A DNA stretch of 64,000 nucleotides from Ecdyonurus torrentis (lineage: Eukaryota; Arthropoda; Insecta; Ephemeroptera; Heptageniidae): the NCBI GenBank assembly GCA_949318235.1, contig OX439128.1:44224262-44288261 (forward strand). Direction: 5' to 3'. Both the position numbers and the translations under genes were made by a program. The notes under the pieces are model-generated. The model searched no databases. It worked only from the letters and a program-made list of their open reading frames with translations, and was not told where the DNA came from. This document shows, in pieces, positions 17,461 to 27,350 of the stretch (the first letter of the stretch is position 1; each line of letters opens with the position of its first letter).

Positions 17461-17861
17461 CATAAAGCTTACCATGTTTTCTGAGACTTCTGTATATCTT
17501 TGATTCTCATATTTTAATAATGTCAATTTTATAATTACAAACTTTTTAAAATTAAAATACTGGATACCTTAAACCATAGCAAATAGATGTACTGTGTACC
17601 ATATATCACATTGCATGAAAAATGTTAAAATTAAGGTTTTGATATTGTACTCTGTTGAAGTCAAAATACAAAGCCATTATTTCACATTTCTTAGACTGTT
17701 GAAAGGGGGAGGTAGGAATCTAAAGATACATATATTTGCCTACATATTATGTAAAATAAATAAAAATAAAAGGACAGATGAACCCAGTTTTACAGGTCTT
17801 ACAAAGGCAGACAAACACATACACCTTCTTGTAGATATGTAGGTTTTCACAGTTCGATAGA

Positions 17862-17976
17862 TGGGGTGAGACATTGCTAGTATCGTAGGCTCTAACAGGA
17901 TAACCGTGGCACTGTTGTTCTACACCCGCCACAGTTACCCCGTTAGAGCATACGACACTAGCAACGTCTCACCCCA
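17862..17976. repeat. Short palindromic repeat, ~115 bp
   Basis: Arm TGGGGTGAGACATTGCTAG (17862 on) is repeated inverted as CTAGCAACGTCTCACCCCA (ending 17976), with GCTCTAAC/GTTAGAGC also paired. Short frames reading the same peptide on both strands come from this symmetry and are not genes. Confidence 0.8.
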
Positions 17977-18151
17977 CATACTCCTTCTCTTGGAGTCTTG
18001 TGCCAAACTCTACCAATGTGTATGTGCTAGTAAGATTGCCACCAAATTAAAAGACACTATAGCAACGCCCTTGCTTCTTTGTTTCCTCCATCCTTTTCTT
18101 TTATTTTATAATACTCAACTCTGTGATGGCTTAATGTCCTTAATTTATTTT

Positions 18152-18442
18152 ATGATAAATTGAAAGAAAAGGATAGGAGAAAACCAGCAAGGGCCTTACC
18201 ATAGTGAAGAGAGTCCCATAGTTCGGTGAAAATCTTGCTAGCACAGATATAAAATAACTAACACATTGGAAATATTTCGGCAATCGACTCCATATCTCTC
18301 GTGGAGTCGATTGCCGAAATATTTCCAATGTGTTACTTATTTTATATCTGTGCTAGCAAGATTTTCACCAAACTATGGGACTCTCTTCACTATGGTAAGG
18401 CCCTTGCTGGTTTTCTCCTATCCTTTTCTTTCAATTTATCAT
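18152..18442. mobile_element. Foldback MITE of the AAGGGCCTTACCATAGTG family, copy 1
   Basis: Almost perfect inverted repeat with outer ends ATGATAAATTGAAAGAAAAG and its complement. The arms contain CAGCAAGGGCCTTACCATAG and CTTGCTAGCACAGATA. Related copies are at 30574-30912 and 31650-32020; this copy lacks their longer central loop. Confidence 0.85.
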
Positions 18443-19009
18443 ACCTAACCGTGATGGTTTATTTTCCTTAATATACATATAAGTACACAATAATAAGGGT
18501 CCTGTTAATAAAAATGAATCAGTCAAACTAAGCCGAAAAAGTCTTCCAAATCTACTTATTTCTAAGCATAATGAGCTGTATGCAATACTGTCTTTTCTTC
18601 TGGATAAAAGTTATCAGTTACAAGATAACTGCGCAAACAAATTTTATATCCTTTTCTTTAACAATTACCCAAGATTTGTAGATAAAGTGTTCACAAAAAG
18701 CTAATATAATTATATGTACATAAAAAAAAGGAACATTGATAATGACGAATAGTAAAAAAGGAGTTGCAACTATAAATATTTATAACTACACTACTAACTA
18801 ATGGTAGTTTAGATATGTATTATCAAATGAACGATTAGAGAACCCAATAAGCACCCTACCAAGATGAGGTCTGTAGCTCGGTGAAGAATTTGATAGCACA
18901 GTTGACACAAATTAATATTTACTTTGATTAAGATGTTTCAAGGACTACAGAGCCCTCTTTTTCAGTGGCTTAGAAATTACACTTTAAGAAATGTCTTAAT
19001 CAATGTAAA

Positions 19010-19033
19010 TTAAAGTAATAGAGCACATTGAAC

Positions 19034-19064
<31 letters not shown>

Positions 19065-19344
19065 TCTATTATCCTAACATACCTGAATATCAACGTTAAT
19101 TTGATCAGTCATTAATTTCTAATTTATTTTGCATTTACAAAATGTCAAATGCATGTTTGTGACGTCACAGCTTACTAGTCCACGCGCGCGGAAACAGGGA
19201 AGCTGTGACGTCATAAGCATGCAGCTGACATTTTGTGAATGTAAAATAAATTAGAAATCAATGACTCCGGCCAAATCAACATTGATATTTAGGTATGTTA
19301 GTATACTAGACATGTTTTTTGTTCAAAGTGTTATATGCCTTTAA
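19010..19344. mobile_element. TTAA-flanked palindromic MITE (family 1, copy b)
   Basis: Bounded by TTAA, with arms holding AAAATGTCAAATGCATG and CATGCAGCTGACATTTT around a GC-rich centre (CCACGCGCGCGGAAAC). A 32-nt poly-A run has expanded in the left terminal region (about 19029-19060). The left terminus is degraded (GTAATAGAGCAC). Confidence 0.8.
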
Positions 19345-19772
19345 GTAGTAAACAGAAGAGTAAACAAAAGTATAGTGGTAATAAAATATTTATGGCAACA
19401 GTGCCATCAAGATCTTCATCTATCTGCAGACTTTATCATGGCAAGGCACTTGTTGGTTTTCTTATTCTTTTCTTTGATCTTATATTCAAACCAAAATGGT
19501 TTTTATTTTCTAATTAATTTTTAATTATAGTTTACACTTACATTATTTTTAACAGAGTAAAATTATGTATTTCAATTATTATGTTTTTGAAATATATAAA
19601 TATATCAGATATAAAATATTACTACTCATAGCAGAGTTTAATAATTTTAATATATTGTTTGTAATGTGATAATAAAATCAGTGATAAAATATCAATAATT
19701 TAATAAATATACATATATATTTTTTCTTTTACTGTTTCTTGAGTTTGTACCTGTGGCTGCAACCACACATGG

Positions 19773-19896
19773 TACAGCTCTGGCCAAAAGTTCTCGAACG
19801 GGGCAGCGGCGGCCGCTGCGTTTTCTCATATAGATAACATAATGTGGTTGCGGGTTGCCTATGCTAATCGTTTGGGAACTTTTGGCCAGAGCTGTA
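19773..19896. mobile_element. TA-flanked palindromic MITE, copy 1
   Basis: TA, then CAGCTCTGGCCAAAAGTTC, a central GC-rich part (GGGGCAGCGGCGGCC), and the inverted end GAACTTTTGGCCAGAGCTG followed by TA. A near-identical 124-bp copy lies at 32807-32930 on an ADHFE1 splice donor. The TA duplication suggests a Tc1/mariner-type nonautonomous element. Confidence 0.88.
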
Positions 19897-20038
19897 CATA
19901 TTTATGTTTTATTACAAAATCTGTACTGTGCATGATATATTTATAGTGCAATTTATAATGGTTTATAATTTATTTTTATAGTAGTTTTTTTTCCCATATA
20001 AACATGCATAATGAAAAGAAAAAAAAAAGTTGAATTTT

Positions 20039-23000
20039 TTAAGCATCAGAATCATACTCAATCTTAATCTTTTTTTGAGCATGAGCTTCTAGTACATGAT
20101 TTTTTCTAGCATCTTGATTTAAAAAGAATTTAATACAGAAATCACAGTTAAAGATAGGTTGCATCTGACGTCCAACAATGCGAAGATGTTGCTCCAGTGC
20201 ATCAGGATCCTCAAAATAAGAATCACAGTGAACACATTTAATGTACTTGTCTGAAGATGGTCTTCCTCGTTTCTTCTGTTTGTGAACCTCTGAGTGTTCT
20301 TTGAGTTCAGCATCAGTAAGGAACTTGAGAGGACATTTCATGCACTGAACCACAGCAGAAATATCACATATGTGAGACTTGAAAGTGATTGGTGTGAAGT
20401 TCTGAAGGCATACTCGACAGGTAAGCAGTATGTCATCAGTTGAGTCAGCTGTAAAATAATCTATGTCATCATCAAAAGATTCCTCATTCAGTTCAGTTGT
20501 GATTGGTTGGTCAGCAACTGGTTCCAGCTTAACCAATACTTTAGTATTTGGAATAGTGGAGGAGGAATCAATTTCAGACACGTTCCTTATTTTTAAACCA
20601 GGTTTAGTAGACTGATCTTGACCCTGTGAACAATACATACAAAATTATTAAAATATACATTACATAACAGTACATTGTTACTTGAAATTAACTTCTAACT
20701 CAGACAGGCTTATATAATGCCAGCACTACACTACATGTCACATTGTCACATTAAAGATATTCCCATTAATTAAGTAAAACTAAAGTATTTTGATGGATAG
20801 GTAATATAGTTATTCAATTTTCAGCTGCTTTTTATTTTATTTTATCCTGGAAGTTATATTTTGTTGTCCATTTGATCAATGTAATTTTGACCCGCAATAC
20901 ACGTCTCCAACTGACTAGTACTTTTCAGCAGGAATCTTCTTTGGATTACATAAGTTATCTAATTACATTAAGTAAAGTACAGTAATCAAAGAAAGGATAG
21001 GAGAAACCAACAAGCCCCTTATCACGATGAGGAAACTATATACAACTAGTCTCACAAAATAATATTTCTTGCAGTAAATGATTTGAAATAGAAAAATCTA
21101 TAATTTGGGGTTGATCTGGCATTTCCCCCTGAGGTCAAGTGGATAGAGGACAATATAGCAGCACAATGACAATATGTTCTGCCAGAATTTTGTGAAAAAC
21201 TTATACAACTGATTGTAGTCTGTAGTGTAGGACTGGCATAAGTCTTGTATAGCTTGGTACACATTTGACATAAACTGGGATAGTAAATTTGATTCTTTTG
21301 CTTTATAGATTTACAATTGGATTCAGATAGACTTCAAGTGCTACGTTCTAATATAGTTTGGTATTTCCATAAGTTTAAAAAAAATATCACAGTGTTTATA
21401 ACAATAAAATTAAAAATGTCTTTACTTGTTAATTATCACAAAAAAAAAAAAAAAAAGAAAGAAATGAAATGTGCTGATTTTGTTTTTATGTACTGTTGTA
21501 ATATGGTTTATGCTTACTAACAATTTTTTATATTATGTTGATTAAGCACCCACCGATAAGACTTCATTGTCTTGGTGGGACTTATGTATGTACTCTTATT
21601 TTTTATTAATAAAAAAAAAAAAAAAAAAAAGTTATTTTTACATAAAAATGAAAGGATTTTATCTACTAGATTCTAAGCTCACCCTCTCATACATTTTTTT
21701 TTTTTTAAATTTTTTATTGTTAAAGCCCTTGTCAACTTACTTTTTTTTATCATTTAGAACACTAGATTGATAATTGCCATACCTTAATATCCATGAATTA
21801 GACACCACCACGTTGATTTTGTATTTATTTTTGTTTATTTTCCTTTTTTTTTTTTTTTTTGATCTTTTTGTTTTAATTTTAAGCTTTTGTAAATAATATT
21901 CTTTCATTTTTATATTTTATTCGGCCCTTTTACTTGCCAACGTCAATAAGAGCACGTACTAAATTAATTAAACTATATGCCAAAGCGCATAATATTTATT
22001 CTATCTCTCCTACTCTATCATCTTTTTGCTTTTCCTACCCCAGTGTCAACATATAAAACGATGTAACTAGCGTGAATCACGATACTGTGCAGTCGGCGGG
22101 CGTAGTGCTCTCGCGAACTTTCTAGAGTTGGGGAACTCTGGGAAGTGAGGGAGGACACATATTGCTTACTGGCTGCCTGTCTTACACCCCTCTTAGACAC
22201 GATTTTATATTACAGTGTGAGGATGAGAGGTTTTAAATAGCAAGCCGAGTTTGCGCGCGCGATTTTAACCAATCAGCGCGTGCAGCTGCGGGGGCATCAC
22301 GTATATAAACGCGGCTGCCACTTGCTTCCTCAGCTCAGTCAGCTAGCAGATGTGGTGTGAGCCATCTCTAGCTGTACAGAGCTCTCTGCCAAGCCTTACT
22401 GATGAGTCCTAGGTAAAGGACGAAACCGGTCTAAGGCAAAGAGTAAGTCTGATGCTGTTTTATAATGTTGTGTCTTTGACGTAGTGTGAGAACGTGAGAT
22501 GCTAGGCACATCGTATGTTATTTTGACACTTTACCTCCATCCCTTTAACGTCTATTTTTTAACTAGCTAAAGCTAGAATATTTGAATCCTAGTCCCAATT
22601 TACTATATCAATTAGAGAATTTTCGCGTTTTATTAATTTTCAATTCAACGTACTCTAAGCTCTACCAACTATTTTCTAAATATTTTTTTAAACTTATTAT
22701 TTATTTTCCTTTTTGCAGTTATATCACGTATCTGACATCACAATGTACCGATGGGGCCATGATAGGGGTAAAGAACTTGACGAAGGGGCTTAAATATATC
22801 ACGTGACCAGAGTGGAGACTGTGATTGGCGGCGGTACATTGTGACGTCAGATACGTGATATAACCGCAAAAAGGAAAGTAATCGAAAATAAATACAAAAT
22901 CAATTCATGGATATTAAGGTAAAGTAATTATCAGTCTAGTATTCTAAATGATAAAAAAGTAAGTGTACAAGGGCTTTAACATTGAGAGCACCATAAAATT

Positions 23001-26000
23001 TAATGTAATTTATGGTAGTTTTGCACTCTTGTTCAGGGCTCATTTCTCAGCTCCTGGTAGGTTTATCAACTTCAAGCAAACTTGTATGAGCACTTAAGGA
23101 CATGCTGATCACAGTCACAAACTTTCAAACACACACGATCAGATGGCGTGTGTTAAGAGACCCCTGAATGTAATAATGACCCGACTGAGAGAGTTAGCAA
23201 ATACCAATATATTATGTATGAAACTCTTACAAAGATTTTTGTTGCATCAGAGGTGGGGCTGATGTGCACCAACTGCAAACCTTGGGCTTGAATCACATGT
23301 CGTCTCATCCTTTCACACTTCTCAAGTTCATTGAAGCAGACGAGGCAGATCTTGGTGCTAAGCTCATCGTGCTTACAAACCTATTACATATAAATCAAAT
23401 AAACTTATTGAAATATGTATTATCTTAGTTTTAAAATAAAATTTAATTTATTTGTTAACATACTGATCACTGATCAGTGTAAAAATATAGGTATTGATTA
23501 AGAAAAAACAAACAAACTTTAAAATACTTTTACAATAGCAATTACTAATTAAATGTAAGCAAGACATAAATTTATGATGGTGTTTATTTAATTGTGCAAC
23601 TCAATATAATTTAATATTGCTAGAACATTTGGTCCTAACTCACTACATAAATTATACAATCTATGCGTTTTATTAATTTTCAATTCAAATCTTCTAAGAT
23701 TTTCTAATCTCTCTACCTACTAATTGCTACTATTATTATTATTTATAAACTGCTATATATGTTGTTTTTTTTTCTCATTTATATATAATTTGATATTTAA
23801 TGATATTAAAAGGTATGAGTTTCTAAAGACACCAGGCATGTGAAAGAATGTGTGGAAGTGAATGCAGTGAAAGAATGTGTGGTGCGAGAAACGTTGATTG
23901 AGAAGTATAAAAGTATAATATGATACAGTACATTAGTTTCAACATGTGGAAAGGATGAGTGATAAGAAAATTGAAGGGGAGGGGGGAGTTTCATAATAGA
24001 GGAAGGAAGGAAGAAGGGGCGTGCAAGAAATATAATGGTCTGAGGCCCAAGATAGTCAATAGAGGTTTCAAATTGGAGGGGGAAAAAATATTATGTGTCT
24101 TAGGTGAAGCAGGAGATTTATGAGCAAGAATAGAAAGTTGCAGAGATCAGTCACTATACGTCAACAAGAAATTCTGATGGCGTGCCCGTAAAGACCAATT
24201 TTTTATTTATTTCACATAGGTTATACATATTTCGAGTACAATTGGTCGCTATAATTTCTTGCGATCAGCGAGCTAGGCTCATACGAAGGCAAAGTACACT
24301 TCATGATAGATATATATATATATATATATATCAGGGTTGTAGTCCTAAGGGAACGCGGTGGGACGGCGTCCTACCTGGCGAAAAAAAAAGCCAGGACCGT
24401 CCCACCTGGAAAATTTCCAGGGGAACGCGGTGGGACGGATATCTTGGCAAAATATGCCCTAATTTGTAAAATTCCTGACTAATTTTGCCGTTTATTTTGC
24501 TGAAATTTACTAAAAAAAATCGCTCGCTACGCTCGCGAGTTCCTTTTATAGCAAAGTTTATTTTCATCACTTTATTATTATTCAATTTAGGTTTATCCAG
24601 AATTTTCGCATAAGTTATTTGACTTTATTTTTCATTTTTTTTTTATTCTCAGAATAAGCCTTTAATGTCAAGTTAAATAGAAAATAGTTACAGCGTGCAA
24701 ATCGGAAAAGAGGACAGACGGTTTGTTCTCTGAGCTGTCAAAACTGTTTTCATATGGCATAAGAGGCAATAGTTTAAATTGGATTAAATCATTTTTAAAA
24801 GATAGAAAACTGTATGTTCACATCACAATTTTTGAAAATGGTAAAGAAGCTCATTATAAATCAGAAACAAAAATTATTAATCATTCTGTTATCCAAGGTT
24901 CATTACTAGGGCCAATTCTTTTTTTGTTATATATTAATGATCTTCCTTTGAATGTTGATGAATCTGCACATTCAGTTGGATATGCAGATGACTCTAATTT
25001 TAAAGTTACAGCATCTAGCAATACCATATTAAGTAATAATATAAAAAATCTTATAGCAAAAGTTAAATTTTATTTCAACCAAAATTGTCTAAAATTAAAT
25101 GTAGAAAAAACTGAAATTTTACAATTTCAAAATATTAAAAATAAAAATGATAGGTTACATAATATTGAATATGAAAATGATACTATTAATATATCTCAAA
25201 AAACAAAATTTCTAGGAATCATAATTGATAATAATTTAAGATGGTGTGATCATATAGAATACATATCTAGGAAATTATGTTCAACAATATTTGCCATAAG
25301 GGAGTTAAAACATGAAAGCCAAATCGATTGTTTAATTACAATGTACTATGCAAATTTTCATTGTCATGTAAAATATGGTATAATTTGTTGGGGTAATTCT
25401 TTGGATGCCATCAGAGTTTTTAGATTACAAAAAAAGGTTGTCAGAATCATATGTGGTGCTAGATTTAGATCTGAATGTAGAGAATTATTTAAAATTTTAA
25501 CAATCCTTACTGTCCCATGTGTTTATATACTTGAGTGTGCAATGAAAGTTAAATTTAATTTACCCTCTTTTACTAGTCATGAAACAAAACATAGTCACAA
25601 CACAAGAAATGTTAAATTGAAAATAAATAGTGTCTATAAAAGAACTGAAATGTACAATAGAGGTCCCTTCTGTGGTTGTTTGCAGATTTATAATAATCTG
25701 CCAACTTATATAAGAGAAATTGAAGACCCTATTTTGTTTAAAAAATCATTGAAAACATTACTGTTAAACAAGCAATATTATTCTATTGATGAGTTTATAA
25801 AAGATAATGTATCAGATAGCAATGCATTTATAGTCATGATTTAATTTTTCTACATATCTGTATAGATATAATTTTGTGATATTTAATGTTATAATATGTA
25901 TTATAATTATGTGTATTTTGACTATCATTTCTAATTGTATCAACTGATACAATAACCTAAGCCGATATGCTTTTGTATATTGTGATTGTAGGATGAAAGA

Positions 26001-27350
26001 AATGAATAAACATATTTTGAATTTGAGCTGAACTATGGATATGTAATCATTAAGTAAAAATTATTGATTTGATGTATAGTACTGTTCTTAGATTTTGGTG
26101 TTTTTCTTCGGCATTTATAAACAGTTCATACGAAGCAATGTTCAACGCACAATAAAAAAAAATATATTTCTGCGTGTTAAATCTTGAAAAGCTATAATAT
26201 AATATATTTCATATTTTTTATGCATTTCATTTTTTTTTTTTTTTTTTTTTTTTTCATTGGAAAAAGAAATATATTATATTATAACGTTCTTATTCTTAAC
26301 TACATTTTTCGTTATGATTTAACCTCAATCCTAAATGTATGAATATCCAGCGCCCAAAAACAGAATTCGCAAAACAATGTCATGTTTTGCGACAAAGTAT
26401 CTTAATAATAATTGGGCATCCAGCTCCGAATCGTGCGGTAGCGTACGGTTCCAGGGCCCGAGGTCGCGTCAGTCACCGCTTAGGAGAGGACCTGTGTGAG
26501 GGTCATGGGCCTCGTCCTCTGAAGCCCCTTAGCCTAGCTCTCGTTTTCGGACGCGAGGCGGCCGAGGCATGGGCTTGGGAGGCCAAGAGCCACTCCGCCC
26601 TTACGTGCCTCAGTAACTATGGGCATCCGGCTCCAATGAGCTTGCGGAAAAGTGTCCCACTGCGCCCAGGAGTGGACGTCAACCCGATGGAAACGGTCAG
26701 GGCCGAGTGCCTAAATACTAAAAAGGGGGGTTATTTTAAATAGCCATCAACTCACCTCCTAACAAAATATAGTCACGAAACTTTGGGTAGTAACACAGTG
26801 TGTGCATCTTGGCTTCAGTATGAACCCGTGAACGCAATAGCCCCCCACATCATCGTGTGCTGAGTTATAAATTCAAATAATAATAAATCTTTGAGTAGGA
26901 AAAAAAAATTTAATCGTAACTTTCGTGTCGACTTTGATGCGTTATCAATAAAGTTTTGATCAGAAAAAATTATAATTATCTAACGTAATGTTTGTATTAT
27001 TTTTCTAAAAAGTGGGCGTGGCATTAAAAAAATTCGCGCCTGCGGCGGGCATAAGGGGGGCTGCGCCCCCCTTGCCCCCGAAATGTGTTCCTGGCCTGTG
27101 TTGGTGCGTCCCACCTGGCATTTTTTTAGGACTACAACACTGATATATATATATATGAATTGTATATACTTTTATGCCGTGAACAGGTTGTAAATATACA
27201 TACCAATACTCCTGTGTAGTGCAGCAGAGCTTCAACTAGTGAACGTGAAGAATTATCCTTCAACTCTGTCAAACTTATATAAGTCTTGTATGGCTTGGCA
27301 CACATTCGACATAACTTCGTAAGGTCCACAGACTCTTTTGTTGCATTCAT
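20039..27350 (-). CDS. ZAD domain / C2H2 zinc-finger protein
   Basis: Three phase-0 exons: 27204-27350, 23231-23380 and 20039-20623, 293 aa. Exons 1-2 encode a zinc-finger-associated domain: LCRMC (about 13-17) and, after the intron, KICLVCF, giving the paired CxxC zinc ligands. The last exon has CRVC, CMKC...H-X3-H, CVHC...H and CDFC...H-X4-H finger-like units and a KKRGRP AT-hook-like stretch before the third; two units lack canonical ligands. ZAD proteins are arthropod-enriched DNA-binding transcription factors; the ZAD mediates dimerisation. No specific orthologue is recognised. The exon before the ATG seems to be a separate 5'UTR exon, since CATTTCAG lies just upstream. The introns carry a ZAD-exon relic, a ribozyme-bearing element and a nested hAT/LINE. 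Confidence 0.85.
20790..20992 (-). repeat. Dispersed repeat, copy 1 (inverted relative to 58507-58700)
   Basis: Its reverse complement matches 58507-58700 closely over about 150-190 bp; shared strings include CGTGTATTGCGGGTCAAAAT and ACTTCCAGGATAAAATAAAA. It lies in intron 2 of the zinc-finger gene. No coding sense. It may be the tail of a retroelement. Confidence 0.85.
21190..21301 (-). pseudogene. Degenerate copy of the ZAD first exon
   Basis: On the minus strand, TTATGTCAAATGTGTACCAA followed by GCTATACAAGACTTAT closely matches the true ZAD exon (27204-27350) at its LCRMCAKPYKTY part; the copy reads LCQMCTKLYKTY. Similarity fades downstream and the frame does not continue into the rest of the domain. 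It lies in the host gene's intron 2, so it is an exon-duplication relic rather than a gene. Confidence 0.6.
22269..22340 (+). promoter_or_regulatory. Pol II-type core promoter upstream of the ribozyme
   Basis: CCAAT at 22269-22273, TATATAAA at 22302-22309 and TCAGT at 22335-22339, an arthropod initiator match 33 nt after the start of the TATA box. Transcription from here would place the hammerhead about 60 nt into the RNA. Predicted from motifs only. Confidence 0.6.
22384..22443 (+). ncRNA. Hammerhead ribozyme, type I, minimal stem III
   Basis: All core parts are present in order. Stem I 5' strand CTCT (22384-22387) plus GCCTTA (22393-22398); core CTGATGA (22399-22405); stem II GTCC/GGAC (22406-22409/22418-22421) with an 8-nt loop; core GAAA (22422-22425, last A pairing); stem III ACC/GGT (22425-22430); C22431 as the cleavage-site nucleotide; stem I 3' strand TAAGGC (22432-22437) plus AGAG (22440-22443). 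Stem I thus has 6 bp, an internal loop (5 and 2 nt) and 4 more pairs. Stem III has no loop, but ACCGGT is self-complementary, so dimer cleavage is expected, as known for animal type I hammerheads of Penelope-like elements and retrozymes. Predicted cut after 22431. Confidence 0.92.
24723..25844 (+). pseudogene. Non-LTR retrotransposon reverse transcriptase, 5'-truncated copy
   Basis: One 373-aa frame covers the C-terminal half of a LINE reverse transcriptase. VIQGSLLGPILFLLYINDLP-type block near residues 58-77, the catalytic YADD near 87-90, then KTKFLGIIID and the thumb, and the C-terminal region with HNTRN (about 290) typical of CR1/Jockey-group elements. The frame is intact but the fingers region upstream, the endonuclease and any ORF1 are missing, so this is a dead-on-arrival insertion; the ATG at 24723 is not a true start. 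A 3' tail to about 26030 ends in ATGAATAAACATATTTTGAA. Clade placement is tentative. Confidence 0.85.
26390..26740. repeat. GC-rich segment of unknown origin inside the hAT-like element
   Basis: About 350 bp much richer in GC than its surroundings. It has two related boxes, GGGCATCCAGCTCCGAAT (26414) and GGGCATCCGGCTCCAATG (26622), and a hairpin AGAGGAC/GTCCTCT. A 134-aa frame runs over it but resembles no protein I know. It may be part of another repeat inserted in the element. Confidence 0.45.

Larger units (their letters stand above)
18443..20038. other. Intergenic DNA with two MITEs, downstream of the zinc-finger gene
   Basis: No gene recognised. It contains family 1 MITE copy b (19010-19344) and the TA-flanked MITE at 19773-19896, both listed separately, plus fragments resembling the AAGGGCCTTACCATAGTG family near 18850-18900 and 19405-19480. 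Confidence 0.55.
21720..22978. mobile_element. TTAA-flanked foldback element (~1.26 kb) carrying promoter and hammerhead ribozyme
   Basis: TTAA at both ends. Outer arms: AAGCCCTTGTCAACTTACTT at left against AAGTAAGTGTACAAGGGCTT at right, pairing continuing with AATATCCATGAATT and AATTCATGGATATT. Inner arms: TATATCACGTATCTGAC (about 22721) against GTCAGATACGTGATATA (about 22847). Between them is a GC-richer cassette (about 22070-22510) with a CCAAT/TATA/initiator promoter and a hammerhead ribozyme. No open reading frame of note. It lies in intron 2 of the zinc-finger gene. Confidence 0.8.
24332..27142. mobile_element. hAT-like DNA element with nested LINE, in zinc-finger gene intron 1
   Basis: Terminal inverted repeats CAGGGTTGTAGTCCTAA (24332-24348) and, on the other strand at the right end, CAGTGTTGTAGTCCTAA (27126-27142). 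Both outer flanks begin with ATATATAT, consistent with an 8-bp target duplication but not decisive because the site is a TA repeat. Subterminal GC-rich motifs such as CGCTCGCTACGCTCGCG and repeated GTCCCACCTGG are usual in hAT-type elements. No transposase is visible. The interior holds a LINE fragment (24723-26030) and a GC-rich segment (26390-26740). Confidence 0.78.

Noticed and set aside
17747..18448. Several short frames with shared peptides on both strands
   Set aside because: They arise from palindromic repeats at 17862 and 18152.
26339..26743. 134-aa frame over the GC-rich block
   Set aside because: No recognisable domain; high GC lowers stop frequency, and the block looks repeat-derived.
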